From an uncultured Clostridia bacterium (GTDB taxonomy: Bacteria > Bacillota > Clostridia > Oscillospirales > Oscillospiraceae): DNA of 19,589 nucleotides. The stretch spans positions 1 to 19,589 of the forward strand of contig CAMOLY010000003.1 of NCBI GenBank assembly GCA_946619065.1. The letters run 5' to 3'. The stretch's first letter is position 1. Each line of letters opens with the position of its first letter. Below the pieces are notes generated by a model, which had not been told where the DNA came from, searched no databases, and saw only the letters and a program-made list of their open reading frames with translations. Positions 12,553 through 19,589 of the stretch are shown here, piece by piece. The translations under genes were made by a program, and so were the position numbers.

Positions 12553-15500
12553 CTATTCGCCGGACTTGAGCGCCTCCGCCATGTGGATGCACCGCAGCCG
12601 CCGCCGCATCGCCAGATTCACAATCAGGCCGAACAGCAGCGTCAGCCCGGCTGCGTACAGGAGACTCAGCGGCGCGATCCGGGTGTCGAAGCTGATCATG
12701 TCAATCCGGATCTGCTTCATCACATACCGGTGCAGAGCCCAGCCCATCGGATAGCCCGCGATCAGGCCCAGAACCGTCAGAATCCAGTTCTCCCGGAACA
12801 CGTACTGATCCGTCTCCCGGTCGTAGAAGCCAAGCACCTTGACGGTGGCGATCTCCCGCATCCGCTCGATGATGCTGATGTTGGTCAGGTTGTACAGAAC
12901 GATGAAGGCCAGTGCCCCGGCGCAGACGATGACGACAAGGACGATGTAGTTCATGCTCTTGAGCATGGTCTCGATGCGGGCGCGCTGATCGACGTTGACC
13001 ATGACGTTCGAAACCTGCTCATCCGAGGCCAGGTCCGCCGAAACCGCGTGCAGATCCGCTCCCTCCGGCGCGCAGATCAGCGCAAGCCTGACGTCGGTGT
13101 TTCCGAAGACGTCCGCGTAGCCGCGTTCCGAGAGATAGACGTAGTGATAGACATAGTTGCGGAAAATGCCGGATACCCGGAACGTCGCCTCCGCCCGCCC
13201 GGAGGGGCGCAGCGTCAGCCGGTCACCCACCGAGAGCTTCAGCGCGTCGGCCAGACCGTCGTTGATTACGCATTCCCCGTCGCCCGGGTAGGGGACAGGG
13301 CCGTTTTCGTCGTGCTGGTCCACAAAACCCTCCATCGTCCCGGAGACGGCGGAGACGGCATAGACGGTCTTGACCGCACCGCTCGCAGAGGCGTCCACGG
13401 TACTCTGCCGCAGGAAGCGGGCGGATCCGATGGAGCCGGCGTGCTGCGCCAGAAACACCTCCTGCACCGAGCTGTCCATCGCCCGGTGGAAATTCACGGT
13501 CATGTCATACTGGGTGACCTCTTCAAACTGATAGTCGATCACGCCGGTGATGGAGTCCCGGATCCCGTAGCCGGTCAGCAGCAGGGCCGTGCAGCCGCCG
13601 ATGCCGAGGATCACCATGACCATTCGCCTGCGGTCGCGCAGCACGTTTCGGACCGAGACCTTCCGCAGGAAGGGCAGCTTCCGCCAGAGGAAGGGGATTC
13701 GTTCCAGCAGGACGCGGCGGCCGGCCCTCGGTGCCTTGGCGCGAAGCAGCTCCGCGGCGGGGCGGGAGAGCGCTCTGCCGCAGGCATACCAGGTGGCAGC
13801 CATTGCGCAGATCAAAAAGGCCAGCGAGGAGATCAGCACCAGCGGCCAGTCAAAGGCCCAGAGGATGTCCGAAAAGCCGTACATGATGTTGTAGGCCTGC
13901 CAGATCATCTTCGGCAGAAACCAGGACCCGAGGAGGGAGCCGATGGCGCAGCCCAGCACGGAGGCGCTCCCGGAATAGAGCAGATACTGTGCCAGAATCG
14001 CGGCGTTCCCATAGCCGATGGCCTTCAGAACGCCGGCCTGCGTGCGCTGCTCCTCCACCATTCGGGTCATCGTGGTAATGCAGACCAGGGCAGCCACCAG
14101 GAAGAAAAACAGCGGGAAGACCCGGGAGACACCTTCTACAATGTCAGAGTCGCTCTCATAGCAGGCATAGCCCACGTTGGACCCGCGGTCCAGCACATAG
14201 GACTGACCGTGGTCCAGGCTCTCCAGCTCCTGCAGTCCTTCCTCGTATTCCGCCTGGGCCTCGTCCAGCCTGAGCTGTCCGCGCCGCAGCTCTACGCCCG
14301 CTTCGTCCAGCTCGACCCGCGTTCTGCGGAGTTCCGTCTGTGCCTCGTCCAGCGCCTCCTGCGCCTCCTGCAGACGGGCCTCCGCCTCGGCCTTCCGGCT
14401 CTCGTATTCCTCCCACCCGGCGGCGATCGCCTCCTCTGCCTGGGGAATCTGCTGTTCAGCTGTCGTGAGCGCGGTCCGGTTCCGGGCAATCTCCCGCGCC
14501 GCAGCGTCATAGGCCGCCTGCTGCCGGTCCAGCTCCTGTCTGCCGGCTTCCAACTGCGCCTGCGCAGCCTGAAGCTCCGCGGCTCCGGCCTGCTGTTGGG
14601 CGATCAGGGCCAGAAGCTGCGCGGAAGCCGCGTTCAGCTCTTCCCTGCAGCGGTCAGCCTCCGCCGCGGCGGCGGCAATGGCCTCTGAATCGCGTTCCGG
14701 CGCGGCCAGCAGCGCGGTCAGCCGCTCCGCGGCCGCACGCAGCGCGGCGGTTTTTTCTTCCACAGCGGCCTGCGCAGCCTCCCGGGCGGTCTGGGCAGCG
14801 GCGATCCTGCCGTTCAGCTCCGTCGATGCCGCTTCATATTCTTCCGTCGCCTGCCGCAGTGCTTCCGCGCTCTTGCGCAGCTGTTCCTCGGCGGCGGCAA
14901 GCTCTCGCTTGCTCTGCTCCAGACTGCGTTTCTGGGCGGCAAGCGTTTTTTCGCTCTGCTCCAGCTCTGCCTTTGCGTCGGCAAGCAGCTGCTCGGCTTC
15001 GGCACGCTCGTCTGCCAGCGCGGCGGTTCCGTCCTCATATGCCTGCTTCGCGTCTGCAAACTGCCGATTGCCGTCTGCCAGCTCCGCTTTCGCGTCCTCC
15101 AGCTCGGCCCGTTTGCTGTCAAGTTTGTCCTTTGCCTCATCCAGCCGATCCTGCGCCTCCTGCCGGATGGCGTCATATCGCAGGGCAACCCGCTGATCCA
15201 GGAAGGCTTCCACCTCCGCCCGGCGGGCATCGACGGCGCTGTCATATCGGTCCGAGTAGACTGCGCCGTCCGTACCGGAGAGCTTCAGATAGAGGTCGGT
15301 GTAATAATCCATCAAAAGGGCATCTTCGGGCACATAGAAATACGCGCTGACGCTGCCGGAGCCGATGGAGCTCCCGCCGCGCTCAAAATTTAGATAGAGC
15401 GGGGAGAAGACCAGGCCCACCACCGTAAAGCGCCTGTGCGCAAAGCAGTCCAGCGTATCCGCTTCGTTTTTTTCGGAGATGGTGATCTCGCTTCCGAGAA

Positions 15501-15912
15501 CCGCTTTGTTGAGATTCCAGGCATCCGCCAGACACTCATCCGGCTTCTCCGGCAGTCTGCCGGACTGCAGCTTCAGACGGTTGACCTGCGTCGGGAGAGA
15601 GATGCAGTGATAGACCAGGTCGGTCTGTCCCGCCGCGTTGACAAGCACGTCCGTTGCCTTGGAGCCCTCGGCCAGTCGGACCCCGGGCAGACCGGCTGCC
15701 GCCTCCACGTCCGCCTCGGTCAGACCGAGGGTGGACACCAGGCGGAGATCGAAAAAGTCCAGCCGTTTCGTATATCGGTCCAGCGTGTGGAGCATGGCAG
15801 TCTTTGTCAGCCGCAGACCGCAGAAGAAGCCGACGCCCAGCGCCACGATCAGCAAAATCGCCAGATATCTGCCGAAGCTCCGGCGAATGCTTCTGAGGGT
15901 GAGTTTCAGCAT
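12553..15912 (-). CDS. FtsX/MacB-type ABC transporter permease with long extracellular coiled coil
   Basis: This protein has 1119 residues. TM1 is at about 16-34 (RYLAILLIVALGVGFFCGLRL), followed by an ectodomain of about 200 residues. From about 230 to 563 runs an Ala/Glu/Arg-rich heptad-like coiled coil. Three helices follow from about 594 (VFPLFFFLVAALVCITT). A second copy of the unit then begins (MVMVILGIGGCTALLL), with its own ectodomain and three C-terminal helices, giving eight TM segments and two FtsX-like domains. The start at 15912 is chosen because MLKLTLRSIRRSFGRY is the typical cytoplasmic N-terminus; it sits four bases after the ATPase stop. The partner ATPase is upstream. Such proteins act as mechanotransmitters or exporters rather than classical importers, and the substrate is unknown. 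The coiled coil might span the cell wall or bind a hydrolase; that is inference. Confidence 0.9.
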   Translation of the reverse strand: MLKLTLRSIRRSFGRYLAILLIVALGVGFFCGLRLTKTAMLHTLDRYTKRLDFFDLRLVSTLGLTEADVEAAAGLPGVRLAEGSKATDVLVNAAGQTDLVYHCISLPTQVNRLKLQSGRLPEKPDECLADAWNLNKAVLGSEITISEKNEADTLDCFAHRRFTVVGLVFSPLYLNFERGGSSIGSGSVSAYFYVPEDALLMDYYTDLYLKLSGTDGAVYSDRYDSAVDARRAEVEAFLDQRVALRYDAIRQEAQDRLDEAKDKLDSKRAELEDAKAELADGNRQFADAKQAYEDGTAALADERAEAEQLLADAKAELEQSEKTLAAQKRSLEQSKRELAAAEEQLRKSAEALRQATEEYEAASTELNGRIAAAQTAREAAQAAVEEKTAALRAAAERLTALLAAPERDSEAIAAAAAEADRCREELNAASAQLLALIAQQQAGAAELQAAQAQLEAGRQELDRQQAAYDAAAREIARNRTALTTAEQQIPQAEEAIAAGWEEYESRKAEAEARLQEAQEALDEAQTELRRTRVELDEAGVELRRGQLRLDEAQAEYEEGLQELESLDHGQSYVLDRGSNVGYACYESDSDIVEGVSRVFPLFFFLVAALVCITTMTRMVEEQRTQAGVLKAIGYGNAAILAQYLLYSGSASVLGCAIGSLLGSWFLPKMIWQAYNIMYGFSDILWAFDWPLVLISSLAFLICAMAATWYACGRALSRPAAELLRAKAPRAGRRVLLERIPFLWRKLPFLRKVSVRNVLRDRRRMVMVILGIGGCTALLLTGYGIRDSITGVIDYQFEEVTQYDMTVNFHRAMDSSVQEVFLAQHAGSIGSARFLRQSTVDASASGAVKTVYAVSAVSGTMEGFVDQHDENGPVPYPGDGECVINDGLADALKLSVGDRLTLRPSGRAEATFRVSGIFRNYVYHYVYLSERGYADVFGNTDVRLALICAPEGADLHAVSADLASDEQVSNVMVNVDQRARIETMLKSMNYIVLVVIVCAGALAFIVLYNLTNISIIERMREIATVKVLGFYDRETDQYVFRENWILTVLGLIAGYPMGWALHRYVMKQIRIDMISFDTRIAPLSLLYAAGLTLLFGLIVNLAMRRRLRCIHMAEALKSGE

Positions 15913-15916
15913 GGCG

Positions 15917-16618
15917 CTACCACACAATCTGCTCCACCGGGGTGGGGCTGTCGCAGGTGGTGACGCCGGCAATCCCACCGTTGCGGATCCGGATGACCCG
16001 GTCCGCCATCGCGGTCAGGGCGGAGTTGTGCGTGATGATCACCACGGTCATGTGCTTCTCCCGGCTCTGATCCTGCAGGAGCTTCAGAATCTGCTTTCCG
16101 GTCTGATCGTCCAGCGCGCCGGTGGGCTCGTCGCAGAGCAGCAGCCGGGGGTTCTTGGCCAGTGCTCGGGCGATGGCGACGCGCTGCTGCTCTCCGCCCG
16201 AGAGCTCGGCGGGAAAATTCCCCATCCGCTCGCCCAGGCCGACTGCGCGCAGAACCTCGGCCGCCGGGAGCGGGTCCCGGCAGAGCTGCGCCGCGATTTC
16301 CACGTTTTCCAGAGCCGTCATGTTGGCCAGCAGATTGTAGAACTGGAAGACGAAGCCCACGCTGTGCCGGCGGTATTCGGTGAGCTGTTTTGCGCTGCAG
16401 GCGGAGATCTCCCGCCCGTCCAGAAAGACCTTTCCTTCGCTCAGACGGTCCATCCCGCCCAGAATGTTCAGCAGGGTCGTCTTTCCTGCGCCGGAGGCGC
16501 CGACGATGACGCAGATTTCTCCCTGCTCGATCTCAAATGACACGTCGCGGAGCGCGTCGATCCGCGCCTCCCCGGCGCCGTAGGTTTTACAGACGTTTTG
16601 AAATTCCACAAAGGCCAT
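15917..16618 (-). CDS. ABC transporter ATP-binding protein (LolD/MacB type)
   Basis: This 233-residue ATPase pairs with the downstream FtsX-like permease. Walker [10 protein letters not shown] is at 40-48, the Q-loop Gln at about 92 (FVFQFYNL), signature LSGGEQQ at 139-145, Walker B LLLCDE at 159-164, then PTGALD and a switch His (IITHN). The QFYNLL and GALD features are typical of the MacB/LolD/FtsE branch. The ATG at 16618 is favoured over upstream in-frame codons because AAAGGAG lies eight bases before it and the sequence immediately matches the family start ([12 protein letters not shown]). A near-consensus promoter lies just upstream, so the ATPase-permease pair forms its own two-gene operon. 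Confidence 0.93.
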   Translation of the reverse strand: MAFVEFQNVCKTYGAGEARIDALRDVSFEIEQGEICVIVGASGAGKTTLLNILGGMDRLSEGKVFLDGREISACSAKQLTEYRRHSVGFVFQFYNLLANMTALENVEIAAQLCRDPLPAAEVLRAVGLGERMGNFPAELSGGEQQRVAIARALAKNPRLLLCDEPTGALDDQTGKQILKLLQDQSREKHMTVVIITHNSALTAMADRVIRIRNGGIAGVTTCDSPTPVEQIVW

Positions 16619-16658
16619 CACAAGGGCTCCTTTCGAAGCGGACGACAGATTTTGACAA

Positions 16659-16687
16659 ATTATACCATAATTCCCGACCTGATGCAA
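16659..16687 (-). promoter_or_regulatory. Promoter of the ABC transporter operon
   Basis: On the minus strand TTGCAT (16687-16682) and a perfect TATAAT (16664-16659) are spaced by 17 bases. The predicted start is near 16652, leaving a leader of about 33 nt before the ATG at 16618. This also argues against the longer open frame, whose start codon would fall within the promoter. Confidence 0.8.
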
Positions 16688-16929
16688 GGCACAGCACGCA
16701 AATCAGAGGATAAGGCTGCAGACCGGCCTGAAAATGAATAAAAAATGTGCATAAAAGCGAGAAACCGCCAAATTGCGAGTATCTGCTCAGACAGGAGAAA
16801 ACCCGGATTTTACAGGCCCTGCTCTGAAAATCGCGTGCGACTGCTGCAAGACCATAACGAATACTGTTTCTGTATTTTTGAATAATCCTTGAAAATACGG
16901 GCGTTATACACAAAAATTAACTTGTGGAA
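16688..16929. other. Intergenic DNA between divergent promoters
   Basis: This stretch forms the core of a 402-bp gap (16619-17020) between divergently transcribed genes. Its A/T content is higher than that of the flanking genes. Apart from the two promoters at its edges I see no gene, RNA or strong inverted repeat. A weak CACAA/TTGTG pair lies just before the -35 box of the rightward promoter. Confidence 0.6.
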
Positions 16930-16957
16930 TTGACAATTTTGCCAAAAATGCTATAAT
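16930..16957 (+). promoter_or_regulatory. Promoter of the amino-acid permease gene
   Basis: TTGACA (16930-16935) and TATAAT (16952-16957) are both perfect and spaced by 16 bases. Transcription would start near 16964, giving a leader of about 57 nt before the ATG at 17021. Confidence 0.85.
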
Positions 16958-17020
16958 TCCGAACTGGATGATGCATGCCGCTGCACCGTCCAAAAAAGAA
17001 AAGAAAGCTGCTGAGAAAAA

Positions 17021-18466
17021 ATGAACCAGAACAAAAAGATTAAGTGGCAAGTGCTTGCGTTCATGGCATTTTCCACGGTTTGGGGCTTTGGCAACGTCCT
17101 GAACGGCTTCGTGTACTTCAACGGAACCCAGGTAAACTTCAGCTGGATTCTGATGTTCGCCCTCTACTTTATCCCCTACGCCCTGATGGTTGGCGAGCTT
17201 GGCTCCGCCTTCAAGAATGAGGGCGGCGGCGTCTCCTCCTGGGTCCATGATACGTTGGGCAAAAAGATGGCCTACTTTGCCGGCTGGACCTATTGGGCCT
17301 GCCACATCACCTACATCGCCAGCAAGAGCTCCGGCGGCCTCAAGGCCCTGAGCTGGGCAATTTTCCAGAACGCGGAAAAATACGACTCCTTCCCGACCCT
17401 TTATGTTCAGCTTGCGACCCTGGCGGTTTTGCTGATTTTCGCTTTCGTGGCCAGCCGCGGCCTGCATCCGCTCAAGAGCCTGACCACCATTGCCGGCAGC
17501 TCCATGTTTGTCATGTCGCTGCTCTACATCGTGATGATGTTTGCTGCGCCGGTCGTCAATCCCAACGCCCACTATGTTACGCTCAAGTTCACCAAGGAAG
17601 CCCTGCTTCCCCACTTCAACGTCGGCTATTTTACCTCGCTGTCCATCCTGGTGTTCGCTGTCGGCGGGTGTGAGAAAATCTCCCCCTACGTCAACAAGGT
17701 CGAGAACCCCAGCAAGGGCTTCCCCAAGGGCATGATCGCCCTGGCCGTCATGGTCGCGGTCTGCGCCATTCTGGGCACCTTCGCCATGGGCCTGATGTTC
17801 GACCCGGCTGAAATCAACGCCTCCGACGCTTCCTTCAGCGCCTATGCCGCCAACGGCTCCTACTGGGCCTTCCAGAAGCTCGGCCAGTATTACCACTTGG
17901 GCAATGCGCTGCTCATCATCTATGCGGTCTGCAATATGGTCGGCCAGCTGGCGGTTCTGGTGCTCAGCATCGACGCGCCGCTGCGCATGCTGCTGGACAA
18001 CGAAAAGACCCATGCCTTCATCCCCAGGATTCTGCTGAAGAAGAACAAGTACGGCGCCTATGTCAACGGCATCTGGATGGTCGTCATCCTCTCCGGCAGC
18101 CTCATTCTGATCCAGTCCTTCGGCAAGGGCGCCGCGGAGGTGCTCAAGCAGCTGACCAAGCTGAACTCCGTCTGCATGCCGCTGCGTTACTGCTGGGTCT
18201 TCATCGCCTACCTTGCTCTGCGCAAGGCCTTCAACCGGATCCACGCTGATTACCGGTTCGTCAAGAATCAGGGCGTCGCCAAGTTCTTCGGCTGGTGGTG
18301 CCTGGTCATCACCCTTGCCTGCTGCTTCCTGGGCATGTATGACAAGGACACGTTCACGATGGTTCTGAATATCGCCACCCCGCTGGTCCTGGCTGCTCTG
18401 GGTCTGATTATGCCTGCGATTGCCAAACACCAGCACAAGAATCAGCCTGCGGAACAGAAGAGCTGA
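17021..18466 (+). CDS. APC-superfamily amino-acid permease (YjeM/GadC-like)
   Basis: This 481-residue integral membrane protein has about 12 hydrophobic segments and the APC fold layout. TM1 contains FSTVWGFGNVLNG (17-29), in place of the usual Gly-rich substrate-binding break. The segment MVGELGSAFKNEGGGVSSWV (56-75) is the conserved TM2-loop region of this family and closely resembles the glutamate/GABA antiporter YjeM group. A VGGCEKISPYVNKVENPSKGFPKG segment (from about 219) is the typical loop preceding TM7. The C-terminus is basic and cytoplasmic. It is monocistronic, with its own promoter and terminator. The ribosome binding site is weak (A-rich GAAAG tract, no GGAGG), though the start is supported by the hydrophobic onset. 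The substrate could be glutamate, GABA or another amino acid and cannot be fixed by eye. Confidence 0.88.
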   Translation: MNQNKKIKWQVLAFMAFSTVWGFGNVLNGFVYFNGTQVNFSWILMFALYFIPYALMVGELGSAFKNEGGGVSSWVHDTLGKKMAYFAGWTYWACHITYIASKSSGGLKALSWAIFQNAEKYDSFPTLYVQLATLAVLLIFAFVASRGLHPLKSLTTIAGSSMFVMSLLYIVMMFAAPVVNPNAHYVTLKFTKEALLPHFNVGYFTSLSILVFAVGGCEKISPYVNKVENPSKGFPKGMIALAVMVAVCAILGTFAMGLMFDPAEINASDASFSAYAANGSYWAFQKLGQYYHLGNALLIIYAVCNMVGQLAVLVLSIDAPLRMLLDNEKTHAFIPRILLKKNKYGAYVNGIWMVVILSGSLILIQSFGKGAAEVLKQLTKLNSVCMPLRYCWVFIAYLALRKAFNRIHADYRFVKNQGVAKFFGWWCLVITLACCFLGMYDKDTFTMVLNIATPLVLAALGLIMPAIAKHQHKNQPAEQKS

Positions 18467-18488
18467 TCCGCGCATCTCATCTCCTTCG

Positions 18489-18520
18489 GCTGCGCTCCGG
18501 TCCTCCGGGGCGCAGCTTTT
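18489..18520 (+). terminator. Rho-independent terminator after the permease gene
   Basis: GCTGCGC pairs with GCGCAGC and, inside it, CCGG with CCGG around TCCT, each arm having one bulged base. TTTT follows, then CTGTTG. It starts 22 bases after the stop codon. Confidence 0.85.
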
Positions 18521-18576
18521 CTGTTGTCCGGCGGATCCGCAGCAATAGGCCAAGGGAAAGAAAACGACATCCGCAC

Positions 18577-18605
18577 TTGCTTTTTGACTGGCCCCGGAAT
18601 ATAAT
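18577..18605 (+). promoter_or_regulatory. Promoter of the MoxR gene
   Basis: TTGCTT (18577-18582) and a perfect TATAAT (18600-18605) are spaced by 17 bases. An overlapping TTGACT at 18584 is too close to the -10 box to be used. The leader would be about 71 nt. Confidence 0.7.
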
Positions 18606-18682
18606 ATGAGCTATGAGCAAGAAACCGGCGCCGTCCGTCCCCAGCTGATGGGGCTGCGCTGAAAACAGGATAGGAGAGACAA

Positions 18683-19589
18683 ATGGACGTAACTGCTTTT
18701 CAGACATTCAAAAACCGAATCACCGAAAACTGCGCGAAAATCATCGTCGGCAAAGAAGCGGCGATTGAGCAGATCATCATCAGCCTGATCGCCGGCGGCC
18801 ACGTGCTGCTTGAGGATGTCCCCGGCACCGGCAAGACGATGCTGCTGCGGGCCTTCGCCAGAAGCATCGGCGGAGATTTCCGCCGCATTCAGTTTACGCC
18901 GGACCTGCTGCCCTCGGACCTGACCGGCATCCACTTCTATAATCAGAAAACCGGCGAGTTCGAGCTTCGCCGGGGCCCGCTGTTTTCCAACTTCATCCTG
19001 GCCGACGAGATCAACCGCGCGACGCCCCGCTCTCAGAGCGCGCTTCTGGAGGTCATGGAGGAGCGTCAGATCACCATCGACGGCGAGACCTTCCCGATGC
19101 AGCCGCCCTACATGGTTATGGCCACCCAGAACCCGATTGAATCCTACGGCACCTTCCCCCTGCCGGAAGCCCAGCTTGACCGTTTCTTCATGCGCATGAG
19201 CCTCGGCTACATGACCCGGGAGGAGGAGCTCCGGGTTCTGGCCCGTCCGGACTCCAAGGAACTCCTTGAGAAGCTAGAACCCGTCGCCGGCGTGGAGGAG
19301 TTGATGTCCCTGCAGAAGCGCTTCCCGGAGATTGCCGTCAAAAAGGACGTCTCAGCCTACCTCATGGACTTGGTGGAATACACCCGCGGGCACGAGCTGC
19401 TCAATGTCGGCGTGTCCACCCGCGGCGCCCTGGCGCTTTACCGCGCCGCGCAGATCCACGCGGCGGTCAACGGAAGAGACTATGTCATTCCCGAGGACGT
19501 CAAGACGGAGGCCGTCTATGTTCTGCCGCACCGCCTGGTGATGACCAGCCGCAGCCATCTGGATGCGAAGGACTTTATCCGGCGTGGAC
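18683..19589 (+). CDS. MoxR-family AAA+ ATPase, 3' end outside window
   Basis: The open frame of 302 codons runs off the window without a stop. Walker A VPGTGKT is at 46-52, Walker B FILADE at 104-109 followed by INRATPRSQSALLEVMEE, which is a MoxR hallmark. Sensor 1 is in ATQNPIE (147-153) and PEAQLDRF (161-168) carries the conserved Arg. The STRGAL segment near residue 250 belongs to the C-terminal lid. MoxR ATPases act as chaperones or remodellers with partners carrying von Willebrand A or DUF58 domains. Those partner genes commonly follow and would lie just beyond the window. GGAGAG lies five bases before the ATG at 18683, and the sequence starts where family members usually do. Nearly the whole core is present. 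Confidence 0.95.
   Translation, partial: MDVTAFQTFKNRITENCAKIIVGKEAAIEQIIISLIAGGHVLLEDVPGTGKTMLLRAFARSIGGDFRRIQFTPDLLPSDLTGIHFYNQKTGEFELRRGPLFSNFILADEINRATPRSQSALLEVMEERQITIDGETFPMQPPYMVMATQNPIESYGTFPLPEAQLDRFFMRMSLGYMTREEELRVLARPDSKELLEKLEPVAGVEELMSLQKRFPEIAVKKDVSAYLMDLVEYTRGHELLNVGVSTRGALALYRAAQIHAAVNGRDYVIPEDVKTEAVYVLPHRLVMTSRSHLDAKDFIRRG

Noticed and set aside
12496..14688. Plus-strand open frame (730 codons) opposite the ABC permease
   Set aside because: The minus-strand permease has TM helices, FtsX-like domains and a partner ATPase. The antisense product is His/Arg/Gln-rich and domain-free.
15913..15978. Longer N-terminus for the ABC permease
   Set aside because: The extra residues overlap the end of the ATPase gene and are Pro/Ala-rich. 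The internal ATG at 15912 gives the expected positively charged start before TM1.
16904..18553. Minus-strand open frame (549 codons) opposite the amino-acid permease
   Set aside because: The plus-strand gene has a promoter, a terminator and clear APC family motifs. The antisense translation is compositionally odd.

Overview
The window is about 19.6 kb of GC-rich bacterial chromosome. The gene content suggests an anaerobic Bacillota of class Clostridia, perhaps an Oscillospirales-type gut organism. Pointers are the VTC-domain/DUF4956 pair, an ECF sigma factor with an RsgI-like anti-sigma factor, TTGACA/TATAAT promoters, strong GGAGG ribosome binding sites and oxygen-sensitive enzyme families. 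The genus cannot be fixed from the sequence alone.

Layout. (1) 1-98: the 3' part of tRNA-Cys(GCA) and its terminator. (2) 234-4299, plus strand: a tightly packed five-gene operon. It encodes a ComEC-like metallo-beta-lactamase-fold protein, a VTC-domain protein, a DUF4956 membrane protein, an ECF sigma factor, and a membrane anti-sigma factor whose exported tail is about 30 copies of Pro/Arg-Asp-Asp-Asp. (3) 4321-4377: a near-perfect palindrome that acts as a terminator between convergent operons. (4) 12282 down to 4393, minus strand: one apparent seven-gene operon of overlapping or closely spaced genes. Its order is NifH-like reductase, NifD-like subunit, NifK-like subunit, hypF, hypC, hypD, hypE. 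It starts from a near-consensus promoter and a leader of about 140 nt containing an intrinsic terminator and a competing fold. (5) 12340-12552: a repeat- and palindrome-rich spacer. (6) 16687 down to 12553, minus strand: an ABC ATPase and an FtsX/MacB-type permease with a coiled coil of about 330 residues. (7) 17021-18466, plus strand: an APC amino-acid permease. (8) 18683 to the window end: a MoxR AAA+ ATPase cut by the edge.

The most interesting system is region 4. HypF, HypE, HypC and HypD together make and assemble the Fe(CN)2(CO) unit of [NiFe]-hydrogenases. Here they are co-transcribed with a complete nitrogenase-like reductase and catalytic pair. No hydrogenase subunits, no HypA/HypB nickel-insertion factors and no NifE/N/B are present in the window. 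The NifD/K-like subunits keep only some of the P-cluster cysteines. A reasonable inference is a nitrogenase-superfamily reductase of unknown substrate that either carries or helps build an Fe-cyanide/carbonyl centre. It appears to be controlled by transcription attenuation, possibly a riboswitch.
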